Source of the DNA: Desulfarculaceae bacterium
GTDB taxonomy: Bacteria > Desulfobacterota > Desulfarculia > Desulfarculales > Desulfarculaceae
DNA: 64,000 nucleotides
Reading direction: 5' to 3'
Assembly (NCBI GenBank): GCA_021737145.1
Contig: JAIPEN010000011.1
Coordinates: forward strand, 62,001-126,000
Of this stretch, positions 41,534 through 49,219 are shown piece after piece. Made by a program: the position numbers and the translations under genes. Each line of letters opens with the position of its first letter. Positions within the stretch are counted from its first letter, which is position 1. The notes beneath the pieces were generated by a model. It worked only from the letters and a program-made list of their open reading frames with translations, searched no databases and had not been told where the DNA came from.

Positions 41534-43519
41534 CTACCTGAACAGCGCCCGCACCCCCTCCATGGCCTCGGGTTCGGCCAGGATGACCAGGTAGTCGCCC
41601 TGGTTGAGTATCGTGTCCGCGCCGGGGTTGGGAGTGGTCTTGTCGCCCCGGCTTACGGCCAGGGCGGTGACTCCGTGCTTCTTGCGCAGGCCCAACTCGG
41701 CGATGGTCTTGCCCACGCTCACCGCGCCCGGATGCACCTGTAGGGTGGCGATGTTCACGTCCGGGATCATGCGGCAGATCTCCTGCTGCCCGCCGCTGGG
41801 CGCGGCCAGGCCCCGGAGCATCTCGTAGCCCTCGGCCCGAAGCGCGGCCACCTGGCGCTCGATCTCGCCCTGGGGCACCAGAAAGCGCCTGAGCACCCGG
41901 GCGAAGATCTCCACCGCGGTCTCGTATTCCTCGGGCACCACCTCGTCGGCCCCCAAGTCGTAGAGCGCGGGCATCTCCTGCAAAAAGCGGGTGCGCGCGA
42001 TCACGTACAGGGCTGGGTTCAAGTCCTTGGCCGTGGCCACGATGTGGCGGGCGGCCACCGGGTCGGCGATGGCCACCACCAGCACCCGGGCCTTGGACAG
42101 CCCCGCGTGCTCCAGCACCGCCGGGTTCATGGCGTCGCCAAAGATGATGGGCTCGCCCTTGGCCGCCTCCCGGTTCACCGTGGAGGAGTTCATCTCCACC
42201 ACCACGTAGGGGATGCCCGCCGACTTGGCCGCCCGGGTCACGTTTTGGCCGTTGATGCCGTAGCCCACCACCATCACGTGGCCCATCATGTGCTGCACCC
42301 CGTGCTCCTGGGCCATGTCTCCGGCCCGGCCGCCGTGCCGGAGGCGGGTGAGCAGGGGGCTGCTCCGGGCCAGGCGCTGGCCCGCCCAGACCAGGGCCGG
42401 GGTCAGGGCCATGGTCAAGACAGCCACATCCAGCATGAGCTGGTAGGCGTTTTGGCTCAGCAGGCCCAGCTTGATGCCCCCCCGGGCCAGCACGAAGGAG
42501 AACTCGCCCACCTGGGACAGGGTGAGCCCCACCCCCAAAGCCACCCTGAGCGGCAGGCGCAGCGCCAGGGCCGCGCCCCCGGCCAACAGGCTCTTGCCCA
42601 GCAGCACCAGGCCGGTGCCCAGGGCCACCCAGCCGGGATGGGCCAGCAGGAAGCTCAGGTCCATGAGCATGCCGATGGACACGAAGAACAGGCTGGTGAA
42701 CAGGTCCCGCATGGGGATGACGCTGCCGATGGCCTGGTGGGAATAGCGCGAGCCGGCCAGGATGAGCCCGGCCAAAAAGGCCCCCAGGGCCAGGGAAAGC
42801 CCGGCCCAGGAGGTGAGCCAGGTCACGCCCAGGAGCACCACCACCACCGCGATGATGAACAGCTCGCGGTTGCGGGTGGCGGCCATGCGGTGCATCAGGT
42901 GGGGGAAGACCCAGCGGGCCCCCACCAGGATGATGGCCACCGCGGCCAGGCCCTTGGCCAGAAGCTCCCAGCCCATCTCGCCCGGGGGCTTGGCCCCGGC
43001 CGGGGTGGCGGCCAAAAAGGGCATGGCCAGGAGCATGGCCACCACCGCGACGTCCTGGAACAGGAGGATGCCCAGGGAGGTGCGCCCGGTGGGGCCGTCC
43101 AGGGCCGCCTTGTCCTGCAACAGCTTGAGCACGATGGCCGTGGAGGACAGGGCCAGGATGAAACCGGCGAACACCGCCTGGCCGGTGCGCTCGCCCAGGG
43201 CCAGGGCCACTCCCGCGCTGACGGCCACGGTGAGCCCCACCTGGAGCGCGCCGCCCAACAGGGCGGGACGGCGCATCTGCTTCAGCTGGGTGGTGGAGAA
43301 CTCCAGGCCGATGGTGAACAAGAGCAGGATGATGCCGATTTCGGCCAGGGTCTCCACCTCGTGCACCGAGGAGATGAGCCCGAAGCCGTGCGGCCCGGCC
43401 AAGACGCCGGTGAGCAAAAAGCCCACCACCGGCGGCAGCTTGATGCGGTGGAACAAGTAGACCACCCCGGCGGCCAGGGCGTAGATGATCACGATGTCTT
43501 TTAAGAGCACGCCTTCCAT
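41534..43519 (-). CDS. Kef-type cation/proton antiporter
   Basis: A 661-residue monovalent-cation/proton antiporter-2 family protein. The first ~385 residues form twelve or so helices with LLFTIGLEFSTTQLKQM, FAGFILALSSTAIVLKLLQ and FLAGLILAGSRY. Then come an RCK/TrkA-N domain (VMVVGYGINGQNVTRAA, about 417) and a TrkA-C domain (~570-655). It should exchange K+ or Na+ for protons under nucleotide control. It is transcribed alone. Confidence 0.92.
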   Translation of the reverse strand: MEGVLLKDIVIIYALAAGVVYLFHRIKLPPVVGFLLTGVLAGPHGFGLISSVHEVETLAEIGIILLLFTIGLEFSTTQLKQMRRPALLGGALQVGLTVAVSAGVALALGERTGQAVFAGFILALSSTAIVLKLLQDKAALDGPTGRTSLGILLFQDVAVVAMLLAMPFLAATPAGAKPPGEMGWELLAKGLAAVAIILVGARWVFPHLMHRMAATRNRELFIIAVVVVLLGVTWLTSWAGLSLALGAFLAGLILAGSRYSHQAIGSVIPMRDLFTSLFFVSIGMLMDLSFLLAHPGWVALGTGLVLLGKSLLAGGAALALRLPLRVALGVGLTLSQVGEFSFVLARGGIKLGLLSQNAYQLMLDVAVLTMALTPALVWAGQRLARSSPLLTRLRHGGRAGDMAQEHGVQHMMGHVMVVGYGINGQNVTRAAKSAGIPYVVVEMNSSTVNREAAKGEPIIFGDAMNPAVLEHAGLSKARVLVVAIADPVAARHIVATAKDLNPALYVIARTRFLQEMPALYDLGADEVVPEEYETAVEIFARVLRRFLVPQGEIERQVAALRAEGYEMLRGLAAPSGGQQEICRMIPDVNIATLQVHPGAVSVGKTIAELGLRKKHGVTALAVSRGDKTTPNPGADTILNQGDYLVILAEPEAMEGVRALFR

Positions 43520-43848
43520 GAGTTCATATTAATGGGGGGCGGGGCCCAAGGGAAGAACAACCGGCAGGGGCGGGGCAAAACAGCTGGTGAGGTGGTGATA
43601 AAGGACAAGTAGTACGTAAAATATAGATATGTTGCGGGGCGGGCTTTAACCCATGGTTTTGAAATGAAAAAGGAGGAGGCTTTTCAGCAAGGGTGTGGTC
43701 TAGAGCAAAGCATTTACCTTAGCACTGGGCGTATCGTGAAGAAGTGCGCAGTTGTTCTGTCGCGCTAGCGCGTAGAGCAAGGCTCCGGCTCGCTGCTGAG
43801 GGGCCGCTACCTTAAAAAAAGTAGACTATCGTTCATAGGCAAGGGCTT
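43520..43848. other. intergenic stretch, AT-richer, no gene recognised
   Basis: This 329-bp stretch becomes AT-richer from about 43,600 and contains GCTAGCGCGTAG and GGCTCCGGCTCGC runs that are loosely palindromic. No coding frame with a ribosome site is visible. Together with the following small gene it may be remnant foreign DNA. Confidence 0.35.
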
Positions 43849-44043
43849 TTAATAAAGGCGGAACTTCGGCCTCCGCTTTTTAAGCATGGCATCGAAAGGA
43901 TCAACGGTGCCTTCTTTGCCTGTGTAGGGATTAGTGTTGCCAGTCGTGCTGTAGTTGTTCCAAACGTTACCGTCAGGTTTGCTCCTGTGGTGCGGGGGCA
44001 CCCAGGTCCCGTCCCTCCTGAAATGACCTTTTACATAAACCAT
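43849..44043 (-). CDS. small protein with the VKGHFRRDGTWVPPHHRS motif
   Basis: A 64-residue basic protein starting VYVKGHFRRDGTWVPPHHRS and continuing NNYSTTGNTNPYTGKEG. This pattern (KGYxRKDGTYVxPHxRSxPD...NPYTG) is recurrent in small proteins and protein ends across bacteria and phages, with no known function. The gene is AT-rich compared with the genome, lacks a signal peptide and has no operon partner. Confidence 0.65.
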   Translation of the reverse strand: MVYVKGHFRRDGTWVPPHHRSKPDGNVWNNYSTTGNTNPYTGKEGTVDPFDAMLKKRRPKFRLY

Positions 44044-44281
44044 ACCAATGCTCCAAATAGGTTGCTAATCCCTATTTTATTGTGGGGTTGTTTTTTGTCA
44101 ACATCTTGTGTGCAAATAATTTATTTCACTATATATGGTGTAGGTGAGGCTATGCGGGGTGGTCAATTTTACCTCCCAACTTCCCCTCCTCTCCTTTCCC
44201 CTTGCCCTGGGCCCCTGTCCCGCGATACCTAGGGTAGACTAGATACAGGCGCCGCACGCCACCCCATCCCAGGAGCCAGAC

Positions 44282-46291
44282 ATGGACAGCTACCCCCTCT
44301 TGTTCGAGCCCATCACCCTGAACCAGCTGGAACTGCGCAACCGCATCGTGGTGCCGGCCATGCACCTGAACTGCACTCCCGGCGGGGCGGTGAGCGACCA
44401 GCTGGTGGCCTTTTACCGGGAGCGGGCCGCCGGCGGGGCCGGATTGATGATCGTGGGCGGCTGCGTGATCAACGAGAAAGCGGGCGGGCCCATCTTCGTG
44501 AGCCTGATGAAGGACGAGGACATCCCCGGTTTCGAGCGCCTGGCCTCGGCGGGCCACGAGCACGGGGCCAAGGTGGGGGCCCAGCTCTACATGGCCGGGG
44601 CCTACTCCCACGCCATGCTCATAGGGGGCGAGGCCATAAGCGCCAGCGCCCACACCTCGCGCTACACCAAGGAAGACTGCCGGGCCATGAGCCTGGAGGA
44701 GATAGACCAGGTGCAGGACGACTTCGCGGCCGCCGCCCGGCGGGCCCAGGAAGCGGGCCTGGACATGGTGGAGATTTTGGGCTCGGCGGGGTACCTGATC
44801 TGTCAGTTCCTCTCGCCGGCCATCAACCAGCGCGAGGACGAGTACGGCGGCTCGGTGGAAAACCGCATGCGCTTCGGTCTGGAGACCATCGCCAAGGTGC
44901 GGGCCGCGGTGGGCGGCGACTTCTGCGTGGGCATCCGCATCGCGGGCAACGACTTCGTGCCCGGCAGCCACACCAACGAGGAGGCGGCCATGTTCGCCCG
45001 GGCCTGCGAAGAGGCCGGGGTGGACCTGATCAACGTCACCGGCGGGTGGCACGAGACCCGGGTGCCCCAGATCACCCAGGAGCTGCCTCCGGGCGGGTTC
45101 AGCTATCTGGCCCGGGGGGTCAAGTGGGCGGTGGACAAGGTGCCCGTGGCCGCCAGCAACCGCATCCACAGCCCGGATCTGGCCGAGGGCATCCTGGCCC
45201 GGGGCGATGCGGACCTGGTGTGCCTGGGGCGGCCCATGCTGGCCGACCCCGAGCTGCCCATGAAGGCCCAGGCGGGCCTGTCCAAGCTGATCCGGCGCTG
45301 CGTGGCCTGCAACCAGGGCTGCTTTGACGCCATCCCCCAGATGAAGCCGGTGGGCTGCATGGTCAACCCCCGGGCCGGGCGCGAGGCCAAGGACCCCGGG
45401 CCCGAGCCGGCGGCCGCGCCCAAGAAGGTGGTGGTCATCGGCGGCGGCCCGGCGGGCTGTCAGGCGGCCATCACCGCGGCCGGACGGGGGCACCGGGTGG
45501 TGCTCATGGAAAAGGCCGAGAGCCTGGGCGGGCAGATCGCCTGGTGGAATGAGCCCTTGATGAAAAACGACTTCGGCTCCATCCCCGCCTGGCAGGCGGC
45601 CACCCTGGAGGACCTGGAGGTGGAGGTGCAACTGGGCGCCGAGGCCACGGCCGAGACGGTGGCCGGGCTGGGGCCCGACGCGGTGGTGCTGGCCACGGGC
45701 AGCGCCCCGGCCAGGCCGCCCATCCCCGGCGCGGACGGGGAGCGGGTGTTCACCGCCTGGGAGGTGATCTCGGGCCAGGCCCTTTGCCAAGGGCGGGTGG
45801 TGGTCATCGGCGGCGGAGCGGTGGGCCTGGAGACCGCCCTGTACGTGGCCCGCCAGGGGGCCCTGACCCCGGAGCAGACCTACTTCATCGAGCTGTTCGG
45901 GGCCGAGACCCCGGAGGTGACCGCCCGCCTGGTGGCCCAGGGCAGCCACCCGGTGACCGTGTTGGAGGCCCTGCCCAAGATCGGGGCGGGCATCGGCCGC
46001 TCCACCCGCTGGATCACCTTCGGGCTGATCAAGCGCTTTGGGGTCACGGTGCACACCAAGGTTGAGGTCAAGGCCATCGGCCAGGGCACGGTGACCGCGG
46101 TGATCGACGGCCAAGAGCAGGAGCTCCAGGCCGACACGGTGATCCTGGCCACCGGCACCAAGCCGCAAGACGGCCTGGCCGCCGAGCTGGAGGCCCGGGG
46201 GATCGAGGTGCTGGCCGTGGGCGACGCCGGGGGCGGGGCCGACGCCCTGGCCGCCATCCGCTCGGGCTACAAGGCGGGGGCCGGCCTATAA
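44282..46291 (+). CDS. FadH-like NADH:flavin oxidoreductase (iron-sulfur, FMN, FAD)
   Basis: A 669-residue enzyme of the 2,4-dienoyl-CoA reductase/trimethylamine dehydrogenase type: an FMN barrel (FEPITLNQLELRNRIV; residues 1-340), a [4Fe-4S] site (CVACNQGCFDAIP then VGCMVNP, about 341-360) and an FAD/NAD(P) domain with VVVIGGGPAGCQAA and VVVIGGGAVGLETA. It transfers electrons from NAD(P)H via FAD and the cluster to FMN and reduces an enoyl or dienoyl group. It may act in anaerobic acyl-CoA breakdown. An epimerase-like gene follows after 16 bp. Confidence 0.9.
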   Translation: MDSYPLLFEPITLNQLELRNRIVVPAMHLNCTPGGAVSDQLVAFYRERAAGGAGLMIVGGCVINEKAGGPIFVSLMKDEDIPGFERLASAGHEHGAKVGAQLYMAGAYSHAMLIGGEAISASAHTSRYTKEDCRAMSLEEIDQVQDDFAAAARRAQEAGLDMVEILGSAGYLICQFLSPAINQREDEYGGSVENRMRFGLETIAKVRAAVGGDFCVGIRIAGNDFVPGSHTNEEAAMFARACEEAGVDLINVTGGWHETRVPQITQELPPGGFSYLARGVKWAVDKVPVAASNRIHSPDLAEGILARGDADLVCLGRPMLADPELPMKAQAGLSKLIRRCVACNQGCFDAIPQMKPVGCMVNPRAGREAKDPGPEPAAAPKKVVVIGGGPAGCQAAITAAGRGHRVVLMEKAESLGGQIAWWNEPLMKNDFGSIPAWQAATLEDLEVEVQLGAEATAETVAGLGPDAVVLATGSAPARPPIPGADGERVFTAWEVISGQALCQGRVVVIGGGAVGLETALYVARQGALTPEQTYFIELFGAETPEVTARLVAQGSHPVTVLEALPKIGAGIGRSTRWITFGLIKRFGVTVHTKVEVKAIGQGTVTAVIDGQEQELQADTVILATGTKPQDGLAAELEARGIEVLAVGDAGGGADALAAIRSGYKAGAGL

Positions 46292-46307
46292 GAGAAAGGA
46301 CCATGAC

Positions 46308-47216
46308 ATGAAGGTGTTGGTCACCGGGGGCAGCGGATTCGTGGGCACCACCCTGTGCGCCCGCCTGCTGGAGGCCGGGCACGAGGTGAGCGTGCTCACC
46401 CGCAGCCAAAAAGGGGCCGAACGCCTGCCCCAGGGCGTGGCCCCCCTGCTGGGCGACCCCACGGCGCAGGGGCCCTGGCAGGATCAGGCCGCCGCGCACG
46501 ACGCCTTTGTGAACCTGGCCGGGGCCAGCATCTTCAACCGCTGGTCCATGGAATACAAGGCCCTGATCCGCTCCAGCCGGATATTGACCACCCGCAACCT
46601 GGTTCAGGCCATGGGACGCCGGCCCGAGGGCAGCGCGCCCGCGGTGCTGGTCTCGGCCTCGGCGGTGGGCTATTACGGCCCCCGGGGCGACGAGGAGCTG
46701 AGCGAGGACGACCAGCCGGGCAGCGACTTTTTGGCCTCGGTGTGCATGGACTGGGAGGGCGAGGCCCTCCAGGCCCGGGACCTGGGCGCGCGGGTGGTGT
46801 GCGCCCGCTTCGGCATCGTGCTGGGCACTGGCGGCGGGGCCCTGGGCCAGATGCTGCCCCTGTTCCGGCTGGGCCTGGGCGGCCCCCTGGGCAGCGGCCA
46901 GCAGTGGTTCTCCTGGATTCACCAGCAGGATCTGGTGGGGGCGCTCATCTTCTGCCTGGAAAAGGACATGAGCGGCCCGGCCAACTGCTGTGCGCCCGCG
47001 CCGGTGACCAACCGGGAGCTGGCCGCCAGCCTGGGGCGGGTCTTGCACCGGCCGGCCTTTTTGCCTGCCCCCGGCTTCGCCATCAAGCTGGCCATGGGCG
47101 AGATGGGCTCCATGGTGCTCACCGGCCAGCGGGTGCTGCCCCAGGCTTTGCTCAGGGCGGGATTCAGCTTCCAGTTCCCCGAGTTGGAAGGGGCGCTGCG
47201 GGATCTGCTGGGTTAG
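46308..47216 (+). CDS. TIGR01777-type nucleoside-diphosphate-sugar epimerase-like protein
   Basis: A 302-residue SDR-like protein with the NAD(P) loop VTGGSGFVGTTL, the family motif SASAVGYYGPRGDE and C-terminal RVLPQALLRAGFSFQFP. In this family (called YfcH/TIGR01777) the enzymatic role is not established. The ATG has AAAGGA and follows the FadH-like gene closely, so the two form an operon. Confidence 0.88.
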   Translation: MKVLVTGGSGFVGTTLCARLLEAGHEVSVLTRSQKGAERLPQGVAPLLGDPTAQGPWQDQAAAHDAFVNLAGASIFNRWSMEYKALIRSSRILTTRNLVQAMGRRPEGSAPAVLVSASAVGYYGPRGDEELSEDDQPGSDFLASVCMDWEGEALQARDLGARVVCARFGIVLGTGGGALGQMLPLFRLGLGGPLGSGQQWFSWIHQQDLVGALIFCLEKDMSGPANCCAPAPVTNRELAASLGRVLHRPAFLPAPGFAIKLAMGEMGSMVLTGQRVLPQALLRAGFSFQFPELEGALRDLLG

Positions 47217-47257
47217 ATGCAAAAGGAGAAAAGCAGTTAAGAAGGGGGTAGCTGGCA

Positions 47258-47971
47258 ATGGGGGAAGTACGAAGATTCATGCGCTACGTCTTGCCCGGCG
47301 TGGTCTGTGTTACAGAATTCTTTTTAGCCCTCTTAATAGTCTTTCCTTGCGAAACCAAAACCTTTATTACCTCAATTCAATGGGATGGTTTGGGCGTTGC
47401 GATCGGTGCCTTCTTTGGCTCAGGAGCTCTAGGATACCTATTTTCAGTTATTTATTATTCCATTGTCTCGTCGTGTCCGCGATGGTTCTATAAACACGCT
47501 TCTCCATTACATTGCCTAGAAGATAAATTTAACTATCACTTTTTTCCAAAACTAAAAGATCTGGATTATAGGGAAAGATGGGAATTGTTTAACACGATAT
47601 GGCACGTTGAAAAGCAAAAACTCGAGGCATTACAAAAGGTTGAGGATGTCACTGATCGACTGTTAAATATTGCAAACGGTCACGGTATTACAACCGTTGG
47701 TTCTTGGTTAAGTATGTTTGGGTGGATTCTATTTGTTTTACTTTTTTCTACTAGAAGTGCGCCACAATGTTTGTCGACAGTATTGATTATTATTTTTTGG
47801 ATTTCTTTGAATTTGTTAATGTGGCATATGAGGAATAAAACTCAAAAAACGATTGAAAACATTAAGAATAGCGCCCTAATAAGAACTGTTCAGTGTGAAA
47901 GGGTACCGAAAGAAATCATTTTTTTAAGAGATGGTTCAACAGATAACGTCAATATCAACGGGAGCAAATGA
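47258..47971 (+). CDS. AT-rich membrane protein of unknown function
   Basis: A 237-residue protein with two N-terminal helices (about residues 9-30 and 45-68), a soluble middle (HCLEDKFNYHFFPKLKDL, RERWELFNTIWHVEK) and two more helices (about 150-190), ending in a polar tail. Four cysteines lie near the membrane. The codon use is strongly AT-rich in an otherwise GC-rich region, a sign of recent transfer. No family is recognised; the architecture resembles small accessory membrane proteins of mobile defence or conflict systems, which is only a guess. Confidence 0.65.
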   Translation: MGEVRRFMRYVLPGVVCVTEFFLALLIVFPCETKTFITSIQWDGLGVAIGAFFGSGALGYLFSVIYYSIVSSCPRWFYKHASPLHCLEDKFNYHFFPKLKDLDYRERWELFNTIWHVEKQKLEALQKVEDVTDRLLNIANGHGITTVGSWLSMFGWILFVLLFSTRSAPQCLSTVLIIIFWISLNLLMWHMRNKTQKTIENIKNSALIRTVQCERVPKEIIFLRDGSTDNVNINGSK

Positions 47972-48295
47972 GGGCAATGAGCAGCTTCATCGCCGGGCTC
48001 TTGTCCATGATCGGCCTGGGGGCTGTCGCCGCCGGGGTGATCAACCAGTGGGGCCTGGTGGGCTTTCACCTGCCCGCCTGGGCGGTGTGCGGCAGCCTGA
48101 CGGCCCTGTACCTGTTGGGCTGGCTGCTCAGAGCCCAGGGCGGGGCGGCCAGCGAGCGCCCGGTTTTGGCCTGGCTGGCCCGCTGCCACGGGGCCCTGCT
48201 GCTGCTGCTGGGCCTGGCCCTGTTCGCGGCCATCCCGGCCATGTGGTGGGGGGGTGATCAAGAGGCTGGCCTCGGGGGCGGTCAAGGGCGGCTAG
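47968..48295 (+). CDS. small membrane protein, probably frameshifted at a G-run
   Basis: A GC-rich protein with three hydrophobic helices (SFIAGLLSMIGLGAVAAG, VCGSLTALYLLGWLL, ALLLLLGLALFAAIPAMWW). In the sequence given, the frame runs on past a G-run at 48248-48254 into an unlikely tail ending at 48381. With one G fewer the protein would end naturally in WGVIKRLASGAVKGG at the TAG at 48293. I give those ends. It overlaps the AT-rich gene by 4 bp. Function unknown. Confidence 0.5.
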
Positions 48296-48387
48296 ACGGA
48301 CTTATTGGCTTTGCCGGATTTCCTGCCGCCTCGCTATGCCAGGCAACGCCTGCCAACAAGTTGTCGGGGCCAACAGATTAAATATAA

Positions 48388-48426
48388 AAAGAACGCCCCC
48401 GCCCGGAGTAACCGGGCCAGGGGCTT
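48388..48426 (+). terminator. intrinsic terminator
   Basis: GCCCCCGCCCGG and CCGGGCCAGGGGC form a stem with an AGTAA loop, followed by TTTATT. It closes the membrane-protein unit. Confidence 0.8.
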
Positions 48427-48444
48427 TATTGATTTGCTTGCTTC

Positions 48445-48565
48445 CGGCACAGTCAGCCGCCGGCAGACAAGGCGTCCGGCGAGCGACAGCCGGAGGCGTA
48501 GCTAAAGCTACGTCGAGGCTGGAGCGATGCCGGCAACGCCGTATGGCGGTGGCTGACGCAGCCGG
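48445..48565 (+). repeat. dispersed palindromic repeat, complete copy
   Basis: A 121-bp element homologous along its whole length to 14719-14840 and, inverted, to 12996-13117. The central hairpin is GTAGC/GCTAC with loop TAAA. It abuts the 3' end of the flavodoxin gene. Confidence 0.8.
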
Positions 48566-48566
48566 C

Positions 48567-49007
48567 CTATAATTCCTCGGCCACGGCCTTGCCGTAGTCC
48601 TGGCCGGCCTTGATGCCGTCCGGAGTCTCGATCTGGTCCTCCACCAGGTTCATGGAGCCCAGCTCGGAGGGCTTCATCTTGAACACGTACTGCATGGTGT
48701 CGAAGATGATGCCCGGCGCGTCGCCGCTGTGGGTGTAGGAGCCGAAGGCCCCGGCCAGCTTGCCGGCCAGCCCGGCCTGCTCGGCCTTGAACAGGAACTG
48801 CTGCATGCCGCCGGTCATGTTGCGGTGGTAGGTGGGCGAACCGAAGATGTAGGCGTCGTAGCCCTTGAGATCCTCGGCGTCCTTGACGTCACCGATTTTT
48901 TTCAGCTCGACATCGTTGCCCGTGAAGCGGACGCCCTCGGCGACGTAGTTGGCGATTTTCTCGGTGTGCCCTGCCCGGCTGGCGTAAGCGATCAGTACCT
49001 TGGCCAT
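48567..49007 (-). CDS. flavodoxin-like FMN protein
   Basis: A 146-residue flavodoxin-fold protein with the phosphate loop YASRAGHTEKIA at residues 8-19 and FMN loops SPTYHRNMTGGM (about 58) and GSYTHSGDAPG (about 90). It should carry electrons or reduce quinones as an FMN-bound protein. An imperfect Fur-type palindrome lies upstream, which would fit flavodoxin replacing ferredoxin when iron is scarce. Confidence 0.88.
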   Translation of the reverse strand: MAKVLIAYASRAGHTEKIANYVAEGVRFTGNDVELKKIGDVKDAEDLKGYDAYIFGSPTYHRNMTGGMQQFLFKAEQAGLAGKLAGAFGSYTHSGDAPGIIFDTMQYVFKMKPSELGSMNLVEDQIETPDGIKAGQDYGKAVAEEL

Positions 49008-49085
49008 TAAACTTCTCCTTTAGTGTGCTCCACGCCCAGGCGAGAGGTGTACGGCTGGTGTGCGGCGTGGCGATGGGGACGACTG

Positions 49086-49100
49086 ATTATCTACGATAAT
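49086..49100. promoter_or_regulatory. Fur-box-like inverted repeat
   Basis: ATTATC-TAC-GATAAT is a perfect inverted repeat, and the flanks extend the similarity to the Fur consensus GATAATGATAATCATTATC. It lies about 80 bp upstream of the flavodoxin start in the only AT-rich part of this gap. Confidence 0.5.
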
Positions 49101-49219
49101 GATTACTACAACTATAAGGCTTTGGTTCCGGGAAGCAAGCCCAAAACCAGACCTTTTATCCATAATAAGCGCACAAGGTCCGGCCAAACAACGATGTCCG
49201 GCCAAAAACAACGGCAAAC

